Assembly: GCA_025529335.1 (NCBI GenBank)
Contig: JAMYHX010000014.1
Location: 124,001 to 188,000 of the forward strand
Direction: 5' to 3'
DNA from: Rhizopus sp. PT2906
Lineage: Eukaryota > Mucoromycota > Mucoromycetes > Mucorales > Rhizopodaceae
Length of the DNA: 64,000 nt
Shown piece after piece: positions 60,534 through 64,000 of the stretch. Under the pieces are notes generated by a model. The model had not been told where the DNA came from. It did not search any database and worked only from the letters and a program-made list of their open reading frames with translations. A program made the translations under genes and the position numbers. Each line of letters opens with the position of its first letter. The first letter of the stretch is position 1.

Positions 60534-62334
60534 ATGGCTAATAAGGAAACACTGTTCAGCTTGGACCACATGCAGAAGAAGAGAAGCAGCGCCAGCCAAG
60601 GTATGTTTATACTGTTGCTTTAATAGTAACTTATTCATCATTCTTAATTATAAATAATTAAAGGAAGCCAACCATGTGCCAGGTTGGATTACGGATGGAA
60701 AACCGATGGGCACATGGTGATAGTTTTGTTCATAAAGAAAGCCATAGGTAATGAAACAACCTTTTTATATACTTCAAATATTGATCAATGATTCAAACAG
60801 AACAAATTCTGCAAGACGACAGCGGAATGAACTTTATGAAAAGAAAGGTTAATCCGACCAACTGGCGCAAAGGACTGTATCCTTTGAAGAAAGAGCCTAC
60901 GGGTATCATGCTGAACGATAGAATAATTGGCATGGACCTAGATATGAACATTATTTTGAAAATATCAAGTAATACTTACAATATACATAAGCCTTAGAGA
61001 CATATTTGTTGCGACGGATTGTTCAGCTTCTGAAATTGTAGACAAGAAGACAGTTAAAGAAAATACAACAAAGTTCAGTAATGCTGAATACAAGTAAGTA
61101 TACGCTAGTTTATATAATATTCTGTTTAATGCCAAAAAAAAAACTTTTACTGACAATTCGTTAGGATACGCTCGGGCTTTGAGTGGGCAAGAAAGAATGT
61201 GTTGAAAAACAGAGGTGGCAGGTATACAAGAGGTATACAATGAGGTTCCTACAGTGGGCTCTGTCAATAGTAATGAATTCCTGAAGTACTTGAGGGTGAT
61301 CGGTAGAAACCGAGAAAAGTAAGTAGTTGAGTGACTTTGTTTGTCATACTTATCGTAGGATTTTTGATTTTATGAAAGGTTATCGCCATCGTGAGACAAA
61401 GGCATACCTTTTTCAGAATAGACAAATCACTGACAGCTATATGTGTGATCTTATATTGAGTCAAACTGCCTCTGGTGCTCCTTACACCCTTGCCTACAGA
61501 ACAAGTTCAAAGAAACGAAGAAAAGCAAAGAATACATTCAAAAAGGCAAGCGGAATAGTTGCAAAAGAAGCAAAGCGAACAGTAATCGTTTATGGTGATG
61601 CAAGCTTGACTGGAACAAAAGCAGGGTATACCCTCATCCCTGTGAAGGTAGAGTAGTATAGCAATTTTATCACTTTATTGGATAGGATAATGTTCATTTT
61701 ATATACAGAAGGTTCAAAGGGCATTGGCCCAGAAGGCATTAGTAATTCCTGTTGATGAGTTCAGGACAAGTGTGACTTGTTCAAAATGCCACCGGCGTCT
61801 CGAGAAGAAATATGAAAGACAAAAGCTTGTTTACAATCACAAGTAAGCAGATCATTATTTGTAACATTAAATAACTTTAACTTTTTTATGTTCAAAAGGA
61901 AAAAGAAAGTTCGTCTGTAAGGGGAAAAAAATGCTACTCTACGATGTTTGGACGATAACAAGAGGATTGTTTGTCGTACATCGGAGTGCCCACAAAAAGA
62001 ATCCAGCAGTAAATAAAATTGCGCATGAAGTCATATACTAGGGCTATTACTAAACTTTATCTAAAGGCTATCCTCCGGTCATTTACCAGTTGAAGCATTA
62101 CCAATTGTATCTAGCTGCAAATGACCGTGATATTGTAAGTGCAATGTAAATGATAGGAGTATTAATTTTAATGAGTAATAATAGGTATGGCAAAGGGATG
62201 TAAATACTGTTTTGAATATTCGCTCTATCCTGGTGCCTTATATAGAGTCAAACTATAGCATTTTATCAAGACATCCCTCTCTAAAAAGAGAATCAACCTC
62301 TGGTGGTTATCAAGCCACTTCACAGCCACTTTGA
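60534..62334 (+). pseudogene. Fanzor-like (eukaryotic TnpB homologue) nuclease gene, copy 2, decayed
   Basis: Fanzors are RNA-guided nucleases spread by transposons. The region reads MANKETLFSLDHMQKKRSS, then LDYGWKTDGHMV, NWRKGLYPLKKEPTG and DRIIGMD, the RuvC-I aspartate. Then come LRDIFVATDCSASE, TVIVYGDASLTGTKAGYTL and PVDEFRTSVTCSKCHRRL (61748-61801), whose glutamate matches the relocated RuvC-II position described for Fanzors. A second zinc half CRTSEC and RuvC-III VWQRDVN (62185-62205) follow, with the stop at 62334. Damage: the intron donor after the RuvC-I aspartate reads AT instead of GT, an in-frame TAA occurs at 61918-61920, and a CxxC pair kept in copy 1 is YxxY here. It is the more complete copy but not active as read. 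Confidence 0.77.
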
Positions 62335-62381
62335 TTGGTCCTTGGACCCTTATGTCACCATTTCGGTGATGGTTTAAGTGT
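62335..62381 (+). ncRNA. candidate omega-RNA scaffold / 3' end of Fanzor-like copy 2
   Basis: Directly after the stop codon the sequence matches the same position of copy 1, ending around AGTGT at 62381. TCACC-ATTTC-GGTGA (62355-62369) is a perfect five-base-pair hairpin with a 5-nt loop. Its stem is kept in copy 1 although the loop there is longer. Omega RNAs of Fanzor loci map to this end, so this is a candidate scaffold. No transcript is shown. Confidence 0.35.
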
Positions 62382-62514
62382 CCTGTCCTGTCCGGTTTTG
62401 ATTTTCAACAGAAGAAAAAAAAAATTGTTTGTGCATAACTCTTTTTCTTTTTTTTTCTCAAATAAACTGTTATACCCTATATCTTTTTTTTTTCTTCCTT
62501 TTTCTCTTTAAAAC

Positions 62515-63827
62515 ATGACTCAATCATCTAGTTTACGCTTCTTTGGTAATTTCAGAGATAAAAAGCCAACAAAAGAGACGACAGAGAACAAGAGTCCAGA
62601 TAATGTACAAGGCTGGCTTATGAATGTACATTCCTTTCAAAGAGAAGATAAACAGCAGGAAAATAATGATATAGTGAATATTGTAGATGCTGATAATAAT
62701 CGGTAAAATGATATATTTCAAACAGTTATCCTCAAACTGCGCGCCTTATACGTTCAATAGTATACCAATAGAAAAAACAAAACGAAAAGACGGTCGGCCA
62801 GAGAGCATAGCTTCAGAAGATAGTGTTAATTTAGAAGAGCTTATTAATGCCAACTATACAGCAGACATGGATGATGAAACTGACTTGCTTGATTTAGCTG
62901 ATTTAGATTTGATTGATGATTCAGCAGATGACTTTTGGCAATTAAATAAAGTAAAATCAGTGACATGTAAAAAAGATGTATTAATATAACACTTTTTTTT
63001 TTCTTTTATATTGCATATATAGACAACAGAGACATTGAACTCATTCGATAGTGGATACAATGATTATGTAGCCAAGGTGTGTGTGAAGAGAGAGAAAAAG
63101 AAAAAACTTATTTATATTTTAGCCTGTCGAACTGGGCTGGAACACGCCAAATAGTACAAAACCAACGATGACGAAGCAATTATTGAATTCGCCCAGCAAT
63201 AAAGGTAATAAAGCAAACATTAGAAAATAAAAAGAATACCCTAATTGGTGTATCTTAGCTTTACGTAAAAGATCAGATAGTCTAAGCAGCGATAATAGCT
63301 TAACCTCTCAATCAACTATTACTCAGTATGCCAAATATGGTATGACTCCAATGATCTATCCATCCGAATCATCTTCTTCGTCATCCCGTCCATTGAGTCG
63401 ACTGAGCAACTACTCTGCTAGTAGTCTTGCTTCATCTTCGGGCCTCCCTCGATCAAGTGGAACAGGTATACCAACACCCAGCCGATCATACACCACAAAA
63501 AAGGAAACCAGAATACCAAATACGACACGTACACAGCTTGCCAAACGTGCATCCCATATTCCCGCGCCTGTAACTTATTCACCACCTACACCGCAAAAGA
63601 CAACGTCGTCGTCCTCTTCTTCGGCTACGATAAGAAAAAGTAAAATACCACAACAGAAAGCAAGCCACATACCAACTAGACCACTATCTCCACAACAACA
63701 GCAACAACAGCGATCTCTGTTTGAGGAAGCAAAGAGAGTTAGTCCTACGACGAATAGGCCAAGTGGACTTCGGGCACCTGCAACTGTAAGAAGTATAAGC
63801 AGAATTGGTACAGTAAAGAAGATGTAA
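62515..63827 (+). CDS. probable microtubule plus-end protein with SxIP motifs
   Basis: The exons are 62515..62702, 62761..62950, 63023..63076, 63123..63204 and 63259..63827, about 360 aa. The N-terminal half is acidic, with DDETDLLDLADLDLIDDSAD. The C-terminal half is basic, Ser/Pro-rich and disordered. It carries five [ST]-x-I-P motifs: TGIP (63462), TRIP (63507), SHIP (63552), SKIP (63639) and SHIP (63663), all set in basic Ser/Thr/Pro sequence. SxIP is the motif by which proteins bind EB1 at growing microtubule ends. A poly-Q run follows and the C-terminus ends IGTVKKM. The second exon starts at 62761 because only that acceptor keeps the frame. No known plus-end protein was recognised. Confidence 0.75.
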
Positions 63828-64000
63828 CATTGTTATGGCTCATGATATTTATAATGAATTTATACGAGTTTATTTTATGCACTATTATTTTACCCAAGAT
63901 GTTTAAAACTAAAATTGACAATAGTAATTTACCATCTTTAATAATAATAATGATGATCAATTTGTTTGAGTTGATGATGTTGCTCTAAAGCTATGATTTT
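63828..64000. other. 3' flank at window end
   Basis: An AT-rich tail with no supportable gene before the window ends. Confidence 0.4.

Noticed and set aside
1..64000. tRNA and rRNA genes
   Set aside because: I looked for the T-loop GTTCRA consensus with matching stems and for rRNA core sequences and found none that hold up; a tool such as tRNAscan-SE would be decisive.

Overview
The window is nuclear DNA of a filamentous fungus, most likely an early-diverging one (Mucoromycota, probably Mucorales). The signs are AT-rich spacers, genes split by many very short GT..AG introns (about 37-70 nt, often with a CTGAC/CTAAC-like branch site), polypyrimidine tracts before start codons, and families typical of such fungi: a plant-like THI4, CorA/ALR1, a golgin, kinesin-3, Elongator ELP3 and GNL1. 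There are no bacterial-type operons. Exon coordinates were worked out by hand from splice signals, reading-frame phase and protein similarity. Family names come from recognised motifs, not from a database search.

Layout. 1-4.2 kb: the 5' end of RPL26, ASF1, a coiled-coil protein and THI4. 4.2-9 kb: a repeat-rich island with a ~0.7 kb direct duplication (one 342-bp stretch looks identical), a DIRS-like retroelement relic and a broken unknown gene. 9.2-16.7 kb: 6-phosphofructo-2-kinase/fructose-2,6-bisphosphatase, a 3-kb spacer, a bHLH regulator and an acidic protein with a possible PCNA-binding motif. 16.7-22 kb: a second mobile-element island with a decayed Fanzor-like (eukaryotic TnpB homologue) gene and a Mutator-like transposase whose halves now face opposite ways. 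22.3-34.2 kb: mitochondrial uL16, a Zn2Cys6 factor, an FSH-type hydrolase, a membrane protein, a coiled-coil protein, a CorA transporter and allantoicase. 35-46.3 kb: a RhoGAP protein, an LSB5-like VHS-GAT protein, a GNL1-type GTPase and a large golgin. 47.4-59.2 kb: an unresolved membrane-protein candidate, the Unc104/KIF1-type kinesin, a 15-exon coiled-coil protein and ELP3. 59.6-62.4 kb: a third island with a pseudogene fragment, a Harbinger-type MITE and a second Fanzor-like copy. 62.5-63.8 kb: a protein with five SxIP-type EB-binding motifs.

Most intact genes are housekeeping. Trafficking and cytoskeleton are well represented (golgin, LSB5-like, RhoGAP, kinesin-3, SxIP protein), as are chromatin and translation (ASF1, RPL26, uL16m, GNL1, ELP3). 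The most unusual material is the pair of Fanzor-like relics. They share intron positions, a zinc ribbon and RuvC-III motifs, and a similar sequence just after the stop codon that can fold into the same short hairpin. That is where the guide RNA of such systems is expected.
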